64,000 nt of DNA, taken from Tritrichomonas musculus. Lineage: Eukaryota; Parabasalia; Tritrichomonadida; Tritrichomonadidae. Positions 21,863 through 32,800 of this stretch are shown here, piece after piece. The stretch is from assembly GCA_039105265.1 (NCBI GenBank), contig JAPFFF010000037.1, positions 1,054,001-1,118,000 of the forward strand. The letters are read 5' to 3'. The position numbers and the translations under genes were made by a program. Under the pieces are notes generated by a model. It had not been told where the DNA came from. It did no database searches and saw nothing but the letters and a program-made list of their open reading frames with translations. Numbering within the stretch: position 1 is the stretch's first letter; every line of letters starts with the position of its first letter.

Positions 21863-22138
21863 CTATTTCGGCACTTTCTCATATATACTTTCAGGAGTAA
21901 AGTAAACTTTTGTAAAATAGTGATCATGCGGGGCCAGTGGATCAATTCTAAAACGAGGAGAAGCGGTTTGATTTCCCCAAGCATTTTTGCAAACACAACA
22001 ATCATTTTCAAAATCATATCCTTCAATCAATGTGGAATGCCATTCTTCTGTTTGAACTCCTCTTTCATATGGAAGTAAATTTGATGGAATGCCATTCTTC
22101 TGTTTGAAGTCCTCTTGCTTTTTTTCTATCAAATCCAT
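21863..22138 (-). pseudogene. C-terminal fragment of a papain-like (C1) cysteine peptidase
   Basis: 91 residues with the end of a papain-type fold: EEWHSTLIEGYD fits the catalytic His region (HAVLIVGY in papains) and CKNAWGN fits the Asn motif (KNSWG). The catalytic Cys half is absent, so this is a fragment. Within it, 23 bases are repeated exactly at 22034-22056 and 22086-22108, a small tandem duplication. It stands tail-to-tail with the ankyrin gene and head-to-head with the toxin-like relic. Confidence 0.55.
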
Positions 22139-22144
22139 ATAGTT

Positions 22145-22565
22145 GGATTTTTACTGTTGGAGAAATTGTCTATGATTTATATCAAGTTGCATAAGCCAGA
22201 GAGCTAGTTGAAGATTTTTTGCAAGAAAGGATGCTGTAGATTCTGTTGTTAAAGATATTCCTCAGAGTCTTATTTCATTAACATCTTGTGATGGCGGACC
22301 ACCTGATCCTGGAGAGGAAGATGACAACGATAATAATAATGATGATGAAAAAGATGATGCAACAGTTTATGTCAATCTTAAAAAAATTACCCAGCGTATT
22401 GCTCATTCTAAACCTACATCATACAAAGATCCCAAATCCAAATGGACAATTCAAAAGGATAAAGCAGGCGAAAATGGCCATGGTGGAAGTTTTTGGAAAC
22501 TTTTCGATCCAAGTGGTAAAAGAGTTGCAACTTTGAGTAAAAATGGTAAAATTTTACGAAAATAA
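22145..22565 (+). pseudogene. relic of a bacterial-type polymorphic-toxin C-terminus (fossil)
   Basis: The last ~55 residues (WTIQKDKAG, GHGGSFWKLFD, SGKRVATLSKNGKILR) resemble C-terminal ends of bacterial polymorphic toxins, where a short Gly/His-rich strand region closes the protein; an acidic linker precedes them. The gene is broken, with about two or three breaks, and no start is seen. It probably came from a bacterium by lateral transfer. The family assignment is from memory of the pattern and is uncertain. Confidence 0.4.
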
Positions 22566-22904
22566 AAAAGTTTTAATAAAACATAAAAGTTTATTGAAAG
22601 ATTTGAAATATTTTAGGAAGTATTTTGCCTAAAGAAATATATGGCTTTGTTAGAGCTAGCCCATTGATCTTGGGGGTAATCCTTAACGGAAATTGATATA
22701 TAATTTCTATTATCCTCAAAATTTAATAAATATATATGAGAAATCTTAAACTAAGGTATCCTGTAAAGAACTAATTTGTGAAAATGATAGATTTTAACGA
22801 TATTCCGATTTAAAATCATGATTGATTAGAATTATTTTGCATTATTGTCATTATTTATAAAACATTCAATTTTACAAAACTTTTTGATAAAAAATGTTAA
22901 AAAA
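22566..22904. other. intergenic region
   Basis: No gene recognised. An initiator-like TCATT at 22848-22852 lies 55 bases before the ATG at 22905. Confidence 0.6.
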
Positions 22905-24239
22905 ATGAACACCGAAAATTTTGAGTTCTGTTTAAGTTCAAATAGTCTGAAAAATCTTCCATTAGATAAATACGAAAAGAATTTCACATTTATTGTTAAT
23001 ACAAAACGATATCAAACGAGCCGAGTAATTGCAGATCTTTTATCACCATTGATTCGTAAATTGCATTATACAGATCCAACAATCAGCGAATATGCCATTG
23101 ATATGACAACAATGAATACAAATAGCGATGAAAATGATTATTTCACCGAATTTCTTTCACTATCTGATTTTCAAAAATCTTCTATTGAGCAAAACCGCCA
23201 AAAATTCTATCTTCATTATTTTTACAAGCTAGGAAACATTGATGAATACTTTCGACTTCAACCCGAATATCTAAAAACGATTGATATTGAAAATGTTCTG
23301 GATCGTCTTCAATCATTCTCAAAAATGAACATTGAATACAAAGAAACCTCAAATACACTATCGTCAGTTTTTGGCCAAATGATTCAATATGCATCAGAGC
23401 ACTTTGAAGAAGTTGATAAAGAAAAAATGAAAAGTCTTCCAAATGAAATAATTGAAGAAATCACTCGAAATCAAAATTTGAAGCTTAATAAAGAAGATTC
23501 ATTGCTGGAATTCATATTGTCATTATGTGAAAATGATCATTCACATTCAAATCTCTTTGAAAATGTTCTGTTTTGTAATGTTAGTGAGGAAACACTTGAA
23601 AAATTCGTTAATGAATTCGATGTTGACCAAATAAACAGTCAAATATTTCAATCGATTTGCAAGAGATTTTTCATGAATAAAAATAAAAATGAAAATGAAA
23701 ACCGGTATTTAAATAATTGTTTCAAACCAAACGAAATTGAAGATTTTAATGGAATTCTTCGATATTTGACAAACAAAACTGGAGGAAACATTCATGATAA
23801 CGGAACGATAGAAATTTCATCAAATTCAATTTGTAGTGATGCTAGCTTATATCATCCCAAAAATTCAGTTGATTATCAAAACAATAATATTTATCATTCT
23901 AAACAAAGTAAGAAGGATGCATATATACGTTTTGATTTTAAAGATAGATCTATTCAAGTTTCGAGCTATTCAATTCAATCAGCTCCTGGCAACAATGTTC
24001 ATTTGAAAAATTGGGTTATCGAAGGTTCCGAAGATGGTCAAAAATGGCAAGAAATTGACCATCGTTCTAACAATTCAGAATTGAATGGGTTGGGTCTCAA
24101 ATCAAGATTCGATGTAAACAACCCTCAAATGAAGTTTTATCGATATCTTCAACTTCGTCAGACGGGTGAAGCTTGGTACGACTGGATTGGGTTTGCATTC
24201 ATTGAATTTTATGGAAAGCTCAAAGAGTCAAATAGCTAG
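22905..24239 (+). CDS. BTB/BACK-like protein with C-terminal discoidin (F5/8 type C)-like domain
   Basis: 444 residues from the ATG at 22905; an upstream in-frame ATG at 22845 precedes the initiator-like motif and is less likely. Residues ~10-60 resemble a short BTB-like region (FTFIVNTKRYQTSRVIADLLSPLIRKL), ~80-270 are helical and BACK-like, and ~275-435 match a discoidin-like beta sandwich: YLTNKTGGNIHDNGTI, then DAYIRFDFKDRSIQVSSYSI, LKNWVIEGSEDGQKWQEID, and FYRYLQLRQTG. Proteins of this build are abundant in Tritrichomonas and Trichomonas and have no signal peptide, so they are probably intracellular adaptors. Function unknown. The gene looks intact. Confidence 0.75.
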   Translation: MNTENFEFCLSSNSLKNLPLDKYEKNFTFIVNTKRYQTSRVIADLLSPLIRKLHYTDPTISEYAIDMTTMNTNSDENDYFTEFLSLSDFQKSSIEQNRQKFYLHYFYKLGNIDEYFRLQPEYLKTIDIENVLDRLQSFSKMNIEYKETSNTLSSVFGQMIQYASEHFEEVDKEKMKSLPNEIIEEITRNQNLKLNKEDSLLEFILSLCENDHSHSNLFENVLFCNVSEETLEKFVNEFDVDQINSQIFQSICKRFFMNKNKNENENRYLNNCFKPNEIEDFNGILRYLTNKTGGNIHDNGTIEISSNSICSDASLYHPKNSVDYQNNNIYHSKQSKKDAYIRFDFKDRSIQVSSYSIQSAPGNNVHLKNWVIEGSEDGQKWQEIDHRSNNSELNGLGLKSRFDVNNPQMKFYRYLQLRQTGEAWYDWIGFAFIEFYGKLKESNS

Positions 24240-24551
24240 CTTTATGATTTAATTAATTAATAAAAGGTTCAACCGTTTTTATTTTGAGGGAAATTTTTTA
24301 TTTTTTATTTTTCTTAAGGTACAAATCCAGTACGTTTAGTAACCGCTATTTTTTTTGACATTCTCAAAGAATTAAATGACATGTTAAATAAAAAACGATT
24401 ATTTTCATCAATTTCATAAAACATGTCATAATGTTTATTTAAATTGTAAAATTAGTGTCAAAAACAAATTTTATCAGAGGCATGCAACTATTCAATTTAG
24501 CATGTCATATTTATCGACCGTTTATTTATATCAAATGCATTCAAAATTAAT
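24240..24551. other. intergenic region with a short inverted repeat
   Basis: Holds ATGACATGTT (24376-24385) and AACATGTCAT (24420-24429), a 10-bp inverted repeat with a 34-base loop. No gene recognised. Confidence 0.5.
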
Positions 24552-25105
24552 ATGTTTTATTTTTTGGCTGTCTTTTGTTCATCATTGATACCAATCCCGA
24601 AAAGGCCAACCGGAATTCAATTTGGACCGGGTTCTGCCCCAGTTAACTTTGAAGTTTTTACTGATGTTACCTGTCCAGATTGTGCAACAGATTATAAGAA
24701 CATTCATATTTCATAATCTTTTTGAAATATGCGCATGCATGGTCATTTCTTCTAACAAGATCGATTTATGCATGCAACTAAGAATCCGAAGACTATGCAA
24801 AAAAGATTCTTGATGGCCTTTTTGGCGAATATGAGCAAGCCAAGTTTTATCCAAAAGCACCCTCGAATGTTGGCGAAGAAAAAGTTCTCGAACTTGCCAA
24901 AGAATATGTCATATCAAAGACTGGAATTGGCAAAACCACATTCGAACGCAATTATGATGATCTTGATGTTATAAAGCAAGCAAGAATTGATTTCAAATAT
25001 TCATTTGTTCGCAACATAAACAATGTTCCTACAATTTTTGTTAATGGAGCTAAATCTGATTTGGGCATATCCTCTTCTCTTCAAGATTGGAAGGATTTGA
25101 ATTGA
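24552..25105 (+). pseudogene. DsbA-like (thioredoxin-fold) secreted protein, decayed
   Basis: Starts with a signal-like leader (MFYFLAVFCSSLIP), then GPGSAPVNFEVFTDVTCPDC, the first strand and CxxC-type active site (CPDC) of a DsbA-like thioredoxin domain. The C-terminal part is in another frame: helices (EYEQAKFYPKAP, EEKVLELAKEYV) and NNVPTIFVNGA, whose cis-Pro strand is typical of the fold, ending at the TGA at 25103-25105. Between them there is an in-frame stop near 24714 and a part of the domain is missing; a further frame change lies near 24,785-24,800. It would have been a thiol-disulphide exchange protein in a secretory compartment. Confidence 0.65.
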
Positions 25106-25111
25106 AAATTG

Positions 25112-25117
<6 letters not shown>

Positions 25118-25151
<34 letters not shown>
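25118..25151. repeat. homopolymer of about 34 A
   Basis: Uninterrupted A tract shortly after the DsbA-like relic. The stretch 25106-25456 otherwise holds nothing I recognise. Confidence 0.9.
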
Positions 25152-25152
<1 letters not shown>

Positions 25153-25456
25153 ATAAATAATGTTCATTAACTTTAATGTATATTTCAATTACAGTTTTAT
25201 TCAATAAAACTCTACAGATGAATCATCCAAACAATCTAGTTGGACAAGATTTTCCGATTTGTTTATAAATTAAAATATTAATTACATTAACAAAAATTGT
25301 CTTATTACATCAACTTTAAAAAAATAACTTTCACATAGAAAATGAAACAATTTACATAAATAAATACAAAAAACTTCAAGAATCTCTAAAATTTTATTTA
25401 AAAACATTATTTTAAAAACCGTAAAGTAAAAAGAAAGAATTTCTCTTATATTGAAT

Positions 25457-28400
25457 TCAGCTTTGATCATCGTTGGCAACTTCTTCCATTTGAATGAGCT
25501 TTAAAAGAACGTCTTCCAGTTGTTCTACTGAAAAGCTGAAAGAAGTGACGCCTAATTCATCTTTTGCCTGTTCCAATTTGTTTATAAACTTTGGAATATT
25601 CTTTGTCACTGGCATTAGAATTGTGTCATCTCTATCGTCGGACAATTTTGACTCCGGCTCAAATTTCTTTGCCAATTTGAAGACTTTTGACATCACTACA
25701 GGATCGACACTTTTTGCCTCCTTTTGAACAGGCATGTTTTCATCAATAGCGTCATCCAAATAATTACTTTCCAAGCTTTCTGAATCTTCAGATGTCCGAA
25801 TTGAAAGCTCATTGTTACTCTCTGCAACAACGACGACATTGTCGTTATTATTCGAGGATTCATTTGATAAGTTCAAAGCGCCATTTTTGTTGTTGATTTT
25901 GTTTTCTTTCCCATCTTCTTCTTCGTTTGGCTTCGACGTGTCTATTCGAAGGATGTAACCGCATTGAAACTGCTTTCTGAATTCAGTTGACGTTCCTGCA
26001 AAAGGAAGCTTTCCAGCAGCCACAACGAAGAGACGAGAAGAAACAGCTTCAGCTTCTTCAAGTGCGTGACTTGTTACGATTGTTGTTGTGTGTTCAAGTG
26101 ATGCAATGACTTTCCAAATAAGCTGTCTTGCTTGTACATCGACACCGGCGGTTGGCTCGTCCATGATGACGAGTGGTGGATTACCAAGCAAAGACAACGA
26201 AATGCACAATTTCCTTTTTTGACCTCCCGATAAATCGCCCGCTCTTGTCTTCAACATGTCCATTAATTGAAGAGTCTCAGCAAAGAAATACATCGTCTCT
26301 TCGAGCTCTTTTTTCGGAATGTTTTTAAAGGCGCCGAAAAGTTCAAAATGTTCTTTAATCGACAACAACTTTAAAATGACATTATCTTGAAAGCAAACGC
26401 CGAGAAATTGTTGAATCTCTTTGAACCTTTTTGTTGGCTCCCCGTCATAAAGATAAAGGGTCCCTTCTGTCGGTTCAATGGCACCAGCCAAAATGTTAAT
26501 CAAGGTTGATTTTCCTGCTCCATTTGGACCAATTACAACGATAACTTCATTTTGATTTATTGTGAAATTAACGTCTTCTAAAGCTTTAACTACTTTGTAA
26601 CCTTGATAAGTTTTTGACAGTCCTTCAACACGCATCAGTTTGCCTTCATTCTCAGGATTGCAAGCATGAATAGAATTCTTTTTGCGAGATGAAAATCTGG
26701 AGGAAAAAAGTCTCTTCCAAGCGTCCTTATGAAAAATTTCCTTCCAACTAATCAAAGGTGAACCGAAATCTCTTGAATTTGTCAAATTAAACAACAAGAA
26801 AAGAAGGAAGTAAATGACACAATCAAGAGGAAGCCACAACAATGAAATCCAAATCTCAAAATTGGTCTGACTTTCTTTAGAATTTTTAATTGTTGACCAA
26901 TCAATTGGAGGCAAAGAAGTTCGACAACGTTGATACATTGTCATCATTGCCATTTGATAACACGAAAGAGGAATGACTGAGAAGATGTGCTTCAATGATT
27001 CTTCGCCATTTGAATCATCAAGGGTGTAAAAATAATGAATGTAAGCAAAAAAGACAGTAAAGACCAAGAAAACAACTGTTACAATTCGTCCCATTGATGC
27101 TTTCTTCATGAAAGTTGTCAAAAACATCAAGAAACAAATATGAGCAAGCACAAACAAAGTCGAAATGACAAATACTAAAGAGAATGAAGTTCCATTCATT
27201 ACAAAGCCGAAACATAAGAAAATGCTCATAAAGAAATAAGGAAAGAAAGACAAAATAAATAGCATCCAAAAAACAACAAAGAAGTAAGATGTCTCAGAAC
27301 AACCCATTAAAAAACTTAAGGTTTGAACACGTGAATCTTTCTCTTCTAGAAGGGCTTGCATGTCTGGCATTGTCGAAATAATGACTGGAAAAATAATGAT
27401 GATTCCAATCAATATCGAAAGATCATACAATTCTTCACTGGCTGCAATTGGGAACCGTTGAACACTAATATTTGATAATGCATTCAAAGCTTCCGGATAC
27501 CCATTCATGATGTTTATCGACCGATAAATAATGTTGAATAAGTCGAGATCGGGCGATGAAAAAAGAACTTGTGAATAAGCCTGAATTATTGGACTTCGGG
27601 TGGCGGTTTCATTATCCTCTGCATTGGCCCAATAAATTCCAGCTCCGTTGCTTGTGTGACGATAAATAATGTCTTTGATTTCATCAACCGACTGGACAAA
27701 TATCGGCTCAAATCTGAATTGTGCTAAAAGTTCGGTTACATTGACATATTGACTGTAATTGAATTGACCATAGTCGCCTCCATAGTTGTTGTTATCGTCA
27801 TCTTCATTATCGGGATTATCAGTGGCATAACCGCCATTATCCTCTGAAATTTTTTTGTGATGTTTATTTGGATGAAATAAGGCGTTTTTTTCTAGCTCTT
27901 TGTCAGGTTTGAATAAACGAGGCATGTTTTGATCAATGTATGATAGAAAGTATTCATTGATTTTATCAACTAGATGCTCTTTCAAATAATCTCGAATATC
28001 TTGGAAATTATTATATCCATTTTGATAATAATTGAGTACCCCTTCATAGATAGATGATTTCAAATAGCTTATAAATTCATAGTTCATGAGTCTTTTGACA
28101 GGATTTTCATCAATCAGTGGATCATCCGTACTTAATAATTGAGAAGATCCTGGTAAAGGTAACGCTGTTCTATTGAATATGTTATCTATTATATCGCCAA
28201 GAGTTGTGTTTGTAATGTTAGAAAATAAATCACCAAGAGATGTATTTGTTGTTCCATTAATATTGGGATTAAACCAGTCACTTAAATTGAAATCACCAAA
28301 AGATATGTTAGGACCTAGAGTTCCGTTGAAATTCTGGTTGATCCAGTCACTTAAATTGAAATCACCAATTGATATATTTGGGCCCAGTGTACCATTAAGA

Positions 28401-28894
28401 GTTTGATTAATCCAATCAGTAAAATTCGGATAAAGTTGATCGACAATGTCAAATATCCAATCCATTGAAATATTCGGATTTGTAGAATTAAGAATTTGTG
28501 TTTGATAAAAGATTTCAATTGCAGCATTTATAGTAAAGTTTATCATTGTAGCGAGATTTCTTGTATTATTGCAATCAGGAGCAACTACAAAAGTTGAATT
28601 TCGTGTTATGGCAAAAAAAGCAACTAAACGATATGGAATCAACATTGATTGATATAGACGAGGATCTTCGTTGCCCTCTATTTTATCTCGGGCAAGAAGC
28701 CAGCATGGATATATAACTATCCAAATAACTAAAGCTAGAATAATTTCAATAATCGAAGCTGGATGTCTTAGTTTAATTAAAAAAGACTTTTTGAATAAAG
28801 CTCTAACGCAACGCCCAAAATCGTATGAATTATAAGTATGGTATTTCGATGCTACTGATCCTGATGAGGATTCTGCTTCAGAGAATTCTCTCAT
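25457..28894 (-). CDS. ABC transporter, subfamily A-like half transporter
   Basis: 1145 residues. A first membrane helix (about 45-67) is followed by a large extracytoplasmic loop (about 70-500) rich in N-x-S/T sites, five or more membrane helices (about 505-720), and one ATP-binding domain (about 755-990) with Walker A GPNGAGKS (~789-796), signature LSGGQKRK (~885), Walker B LVIMDEPTAG and an H-loop His (TSHALEEAEA). The C-terminal ~150 residues are acidic and then helical. The large loop after helix 1 is the ABCA hallmark; family members move lipids across membranes. A half transporter would have to dimerise. A ~66-base repeat within 28,230-28,410 gives two and a half copies of a DWINQxxNGTLGPN unit in the loop. 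Confidence 0.9.
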   Translation of the reverse strand: MREFSEAESSSGSVASKYHTYNSYDFGRCVRALFKKSFLIKLRHPASIIEIILALVIWIVIYPCWLLARDKIEGNEDPRLYQSMLIPYRLVAFFAITRNSTFVVAPDCNNTRNLATMINFTINAAIEIFYQTQILNSTNPNISMDWIFDIVDQLYPNFTDWINQTLNGTLGPNISIGDFNLSDWINQNFNGTLGPNISFGDFNLSDWFNPNINGTTNTSLGDLFSNITNTTLGDIIDNIFNRTALPLPGSSQLLSTDDPLIDENPVKRLMNYEFISYLKSSIYEGVLNYYQNGYNNFQDIRDYLKEHLVDKINEYFLSYIDQNMPRLFKPDKELEKNALFHPNKHHKKISEDNGGYATDNPDNEDDDNNNYGGDYGQFNYSQYVNVTELLAQFRFEPIFVQSVDEIKDIIYRHTSNGAGIYWANAEDNETATRSPIIQAYSQVLFSSPDLDLFNIIYRSINIMNGYPEALNALSNISVQRFPIAASEELYDLSILIGIIIIFPVIISTMPDMQALLEEKDSRVQTLSFLMGCSETSYFFVVFWMLFILSFFPYFFMSIFLCFGFVMNGTSFSLVFVISTLFVLAHICFLMFLTTFMKKASMGRIVTVVFLVFTVFFAYIHYFYTLDDSNGEESLKHIFSVIPLSCYQMAMMTMYQRCRTSLPPIDWSTIKNSKESQTNFEIWISLLWLPLDCVIYFLLFLLFNLTNSRDFGSPLISWKEIFHKDAWKRLFSSRFSSRKKNSIHACNPENEGKLMRVEGLSKTYQGYKVVKALEDVNFTINQNEVIVVIGPNGAGKSTLINILAGAIEPTEGTLYLYDGEPTKRFKEIQQFLGVCFQDNVILKLLSIKEHFELFGAFKNIPKKELEETMYFFAETLQLMDMLKTRAGDLSGGQKRKLCISLSLLGNPPLVIMDEPTAGVDVQARQLIWKVIASLEHTTTIVTSHALEEAEAVSSRLFVVAAGKLPFAGTSTEFRKQFQCGYILRIDTSKPNEEEDGKENKINNKNGALNLSNESSNNNDNVVVVAESNNELSIRTSEDSESLESNYLDDAIDENMPVQKEAKSVDPVVMSKVFKLAKKFEPESKLSDDRDDTILMPVTKNIPKFINKLEQAKDELGVTSFSFSVEQLEDVLLKLIQMEEVANDDQS
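28240..28410. repeat. ~66-bp tandem repeat inside the ABC transporter loop
   Basis: About two and a half copies of a 22-residue unit (GDFNLSDW, then NGTLGPNIS), each with N-glycosylation sequons. Confidence 0.7.
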
Positions 28895-29459
28895 TTATGT
28901 AAAATTTTAATTTCTATAAATAACGATGCGCTTTTTTAAAAAATTCAATGATCATTCTCAAACCTCCTAAAAAATTGTGAAAATATTCTGGTTATTTATT
29001 AGAAAATTTTGTTAATATTCAAAATTTTTTATCAAAAGATAGTTGAACGGACAAATAAACTCATAAATAATTAATTCTTTTCATTTAATAATGCCTATTT
29101 TTATCATCGATACATCAAATAAAAGTCATTAAATTTAAAAAAAAAAAAATATCGTATGATGTTTTTTGATAAGTATTTTTGCCGAATATTTTATTTCCAC
29201 CATATTTTTAAATCATTTATTAAATATTACATTTTATTAATTAAAATTTTGGGTTTTTTGGAAATGTATGATTTGTATCAAAAATATCGTAATTTTTCTG
29301 AGACAAATAATCGATCAGGTTTTACTTTTAATATTTGAAATGCTTGATTTTAGTAAGCGGAAAGCATGAATATTTATTTATAAATTATTAATTGATTTAA
29401 AATCCTTCAATAAATTGATATAAACAATACGCAGTTTGGAAAATAAATCGAATTTATTA
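28895..29459. other. intergenic AT-rich region
   Basis: Upstream of the ABC gene. No gene or RNA recognised. Confidence 0.6.
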
Positions 29460-29650
29460 GGGGTTTTTCGAAAAAAAAAGTTTTTTCGAAAAAAATACAA
29501 TTTTTCGGAAAAAAGTTGATTTTTTGGAAACATTTTTGTGAATTTATTTGGCCAGACGATCAAAAATCATTCAAAACGTTTTCCGAAAAAAGTAGTTTTT
29601 TCGGAAAAACTTTATTTTTTAAGCAAAAAGTATTTTTTTCGAAAACCCCC
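29460..29650. mobile_element. small inverted-repeat element (MITE-like)
   Basis: A 191-bp unit beginning GGGGTTTTTCGAAAAAAA and ending in a near-match reverse complement (TTTTTTTCGAAAACCCCC), flanked by TA on both sides (29458-29459 and 29651-29652). The body repeats T-run/CG/A-run palindromes (TTTTTTCGAAAAAA, TTTTTCGGAAAAAA). There is no coding capacity. TA flanks fit a non-autonomous Tc1/mariner-type element, though the ends differ from those of the mariner at 11480. Confidence 0.5.
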
Positions 29651-29884
29651 TATTATAATGAAAACAGCCAAACTATGAAAATAATAACTTGGTTTTACTT
29701 TTTAATTAATATATGATAGAAATAAAAAATGAGTTGTTATAAAACAAAGTCTATTTATATAAAAATAAAATATTATAAAAGTATAGTCTATTTAAAATTA
29801 AATACAATAATAATAACACTTTTTCTTTTCTATTACAACAAGTTTTAGCTACTGAAATTTCACTTTTTGACTTGGTTGGTATTT
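29651..29884. other. intergenic AT-rich region
   Basis: Between the small inverted-repeat element and the 3' end of the kinase gene; nothing recognised. Confidence 0.5.
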
Positions 29885-32800
29885 CTATTTTTGATCTGAT
29901 GTCTGATCTTGAGGCTTATTCAATTCAATAAGAGAAAATTGTTGAGCATATTGTGGTTGTGTATTAAATTGAGGATTTTCTGAAGCTGGATCAATGAATC
30001 TAATAAGTTTTTGCTGAGAATGCTGATCAGCAATATGATGATCAACTGGGTGAGGATCAATCAGCTGCTGTTCAATTGGGTGTGTATCAATTAAGTGTTC
30101 TTCAAGTGGATGTGGATCAATCAAATGCTCTTCAACTGGATGTGGATCAATCAAATGTTCTTCAACTGGATGTGGATCAATCAAATGTTCTTCTATAGGA
30201 TGCGGATCAATTAAATGTTCTTGGTTATTAACATCAACTTGAGGTATTGAATTAGAACGAGAAGCGGAAGATGAAAAATGATTGGAAGTATTTGAATCAG
30301 CAGCAGAAGAAATATTATTAGAAGCATTAGCTGTGTTTACGTTTGATGATGAACGTGAAATAGATGCTGATTGGACCGTTGATTGTGGGTATTGAATATT
30401 AGGGGTGGTACTAACAACTGAAGGTGATCGAGAAACAGCTGCTGATTGAACTGTTGCATGAACATTAAAAACTTTGTGAGTAGGAACATTTGATGGTGAT
30501 CGTGAAATTGCTGCTGAGGCAGCTCTTGAATTTGAACGAGAAATATTAGCTGACATCGAATTAGAAGCTGATAAAGAGCCTGAATTAGAATTTAATTGGC
30601 TTGTATTTTGATTTTGATCAATAGATGCTAGTTTAAGGTAAATATTTTGATCTTTGAAGAATTGACCGTAATTCTGAAGTAGTTCATGAATTATTTCTTT
30701 ATATTCAGCAAGATCTTCAACTGAGCAAATAAAGAATATTTTAGATAATAATTTTAATGCAAGTGGAGTTTGAGAAGCAACTTCAGCGATTTTTGGAATG
30801 AGATCTATATTGATAATCAATTTTGAATGGTCCATTACGAAACCATAATTAACTAAGCATTCGCAAACTTCATTAGGATAATCATGAATGGTAACTGCTG
30901 CTAAATGAACTGGCTGTAAGCATTCAGCTACTTTTTGCCGTAATTTAGGGAATTTTAAGATATTTCTATAAATTTTCAATAGAATGATTTCTTGGCCAAT
31001 TTTAACATTAAATGGAATATAATGATCAGCAACTTGTTTAGCAATATCTTCATAATTGCATAAATCAGCCAAAAACAAAAGTGCGTCATCATTCAAGCAT
31101 TTTGAAAGAGATGAAATAAGCTTAACTTGTCGAAATCCTTTTGATGAGAGTGGAATAGTCCGCAGCATTTTAACGCTCATTTGAATAACCTTTGGTGAAT
31201 TTGAAGGTTTTTCAGATGAGAAAAGAGAAACAATGAATGAATAACCTTTCAATCGTAAAAATTGTTCCAAATCTAAAATTTTGGGTAAACACTCTAAGAT
31301 TTTAAGTTTCCTGTCATCATTCAAATTGGGGAACAAAGCTATAATTGTGTTGATTAATTCTGGATCTTCATTACTTTGCTCAGGTGTAACTGAATCTAAT
31401 AATTCATCTAACCTTTGCCAATTGCAAGTGTCATAGGCATGAATTATCATTGATGATAATAGCTGCTTTGTTGAAAGGCGTTTAAATTCTTCTTCATCAG
31501 TTCCGATGAAATGGCATTCTGGTAAGAAAAGAGCAGTTGATATTTGCGGAAATGATGGCCTATCTGATGGTTTTTCACTCCAGCATTTCTTAATAAGTGA
31601 AATGAGGCCAGGTGGTCCAAATTCTGGGCCATTGCCAATTTCAGGCCTTAATCCTTTTTCAATGATAGCGAGAACCATCTGGTCTTGAGTCATATTCATG
31701 TATGGTTGTTTTTGAGTAAGCATTTCCCATAATAAAACGGCAAATGAATAAACATCAACTTTTTCATCATAGAATGGTGATGAGCGTAAAATTTCAGGAG
31801 CCATCCATTGAGCTGTTCCAACAAATCCTGTTTTAGTGCCTCGCTTTTTGAATCCAACAAGACCAAAATCACAAACTCTTGGCATATCATCATCATCAAG
31901 TAAGATATTAGCACTTTTAAGATCTCTATGAATAATTCTTGCAGCATGAAGTTGTTCCATTGCTTGTGAAACTCTTAGTGCAATAACTGATCTTTTTGTT
32001 GGGGACAAAAATTTTAATCGATCATACAATGAGCATTTCAAAAGTTCTGTTACAATACAAAATGGTGCGGTAAGAGTAATTCCAACAAGATGAAGAATTG
32101 ATGGGTGATTTAAATTTGCCATGGTCCAAACTTCGCGTTTAAAAGTTTCAAGCTGACGACCTCCTAATAAATGAGCATTCAGCATTTTAATAGCAACAGG
32201 TTTCTGTGATTTAGCCATGTATCCTTTATAAACTGATCCAAATGTTCCACAGCCAATCTTTTGACAAACAACAAAATCTTTCTTATCTAAAACGAGATTG
32301 AGACGACTCGGTAAGAATGGTGTAATATGTAGAAGAGCTGGGCCTTCTTGAATTCCTTCAACAGGTCCGATAGAATCAAGTCTTTGTTTAATTAATTGTA
32401 CAATTTGTTCCATTTGTGGAGTTTTTTGACCTTGTTCAGAAATTCTATTCAAATATTCAAGAAGCGAGCCTTTTAATTGAAGTTGATCGACTTTATCTTG
32501 GGCCTCAAGTTCTTTATCGGATATCAAAAAGTTTGGAGCTGGTTTTCTACAGTTGAACTGAACAATGCATTCATTAATGTCTTCACGTAGACGACGAACT
32601 GAATCTTTAATTGTTGATGCCGGCCAAGTAATTGCTGATTGCCCCCAATGCGAAGCTGAACAGCTATAAACTATTTGTCGAGCTTTATTAATACAATCAA
32701 TTAAATTGCAGCATGTTGCTTTCAAAGTAGGAATTTCCAACGTTAAATCAGGTTTAAAATTTTTTTGTAAATCTCGAAAGCAATCATAAAGTGAAAATAA

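Noticed and set aside
22288-22536. 82-residue Met/Lys-rich plus-strand frame
   Set aside because: A shifted reading; the neighbouring frame carries the toxin-like sequence.
29378-29716. Lys/Phe-rich frames on both strands around 29.4-29.7 kb
   Set aside because: They are readings of the T-run/CG/A-run palindromes of the small inverted-repeat element.
30048-30222. CRISPR-like regular 30-base repeats
   Set aside because: Repeats are contiguous, without unique spacers, in frame inside a kinase gene of a eukaryote.
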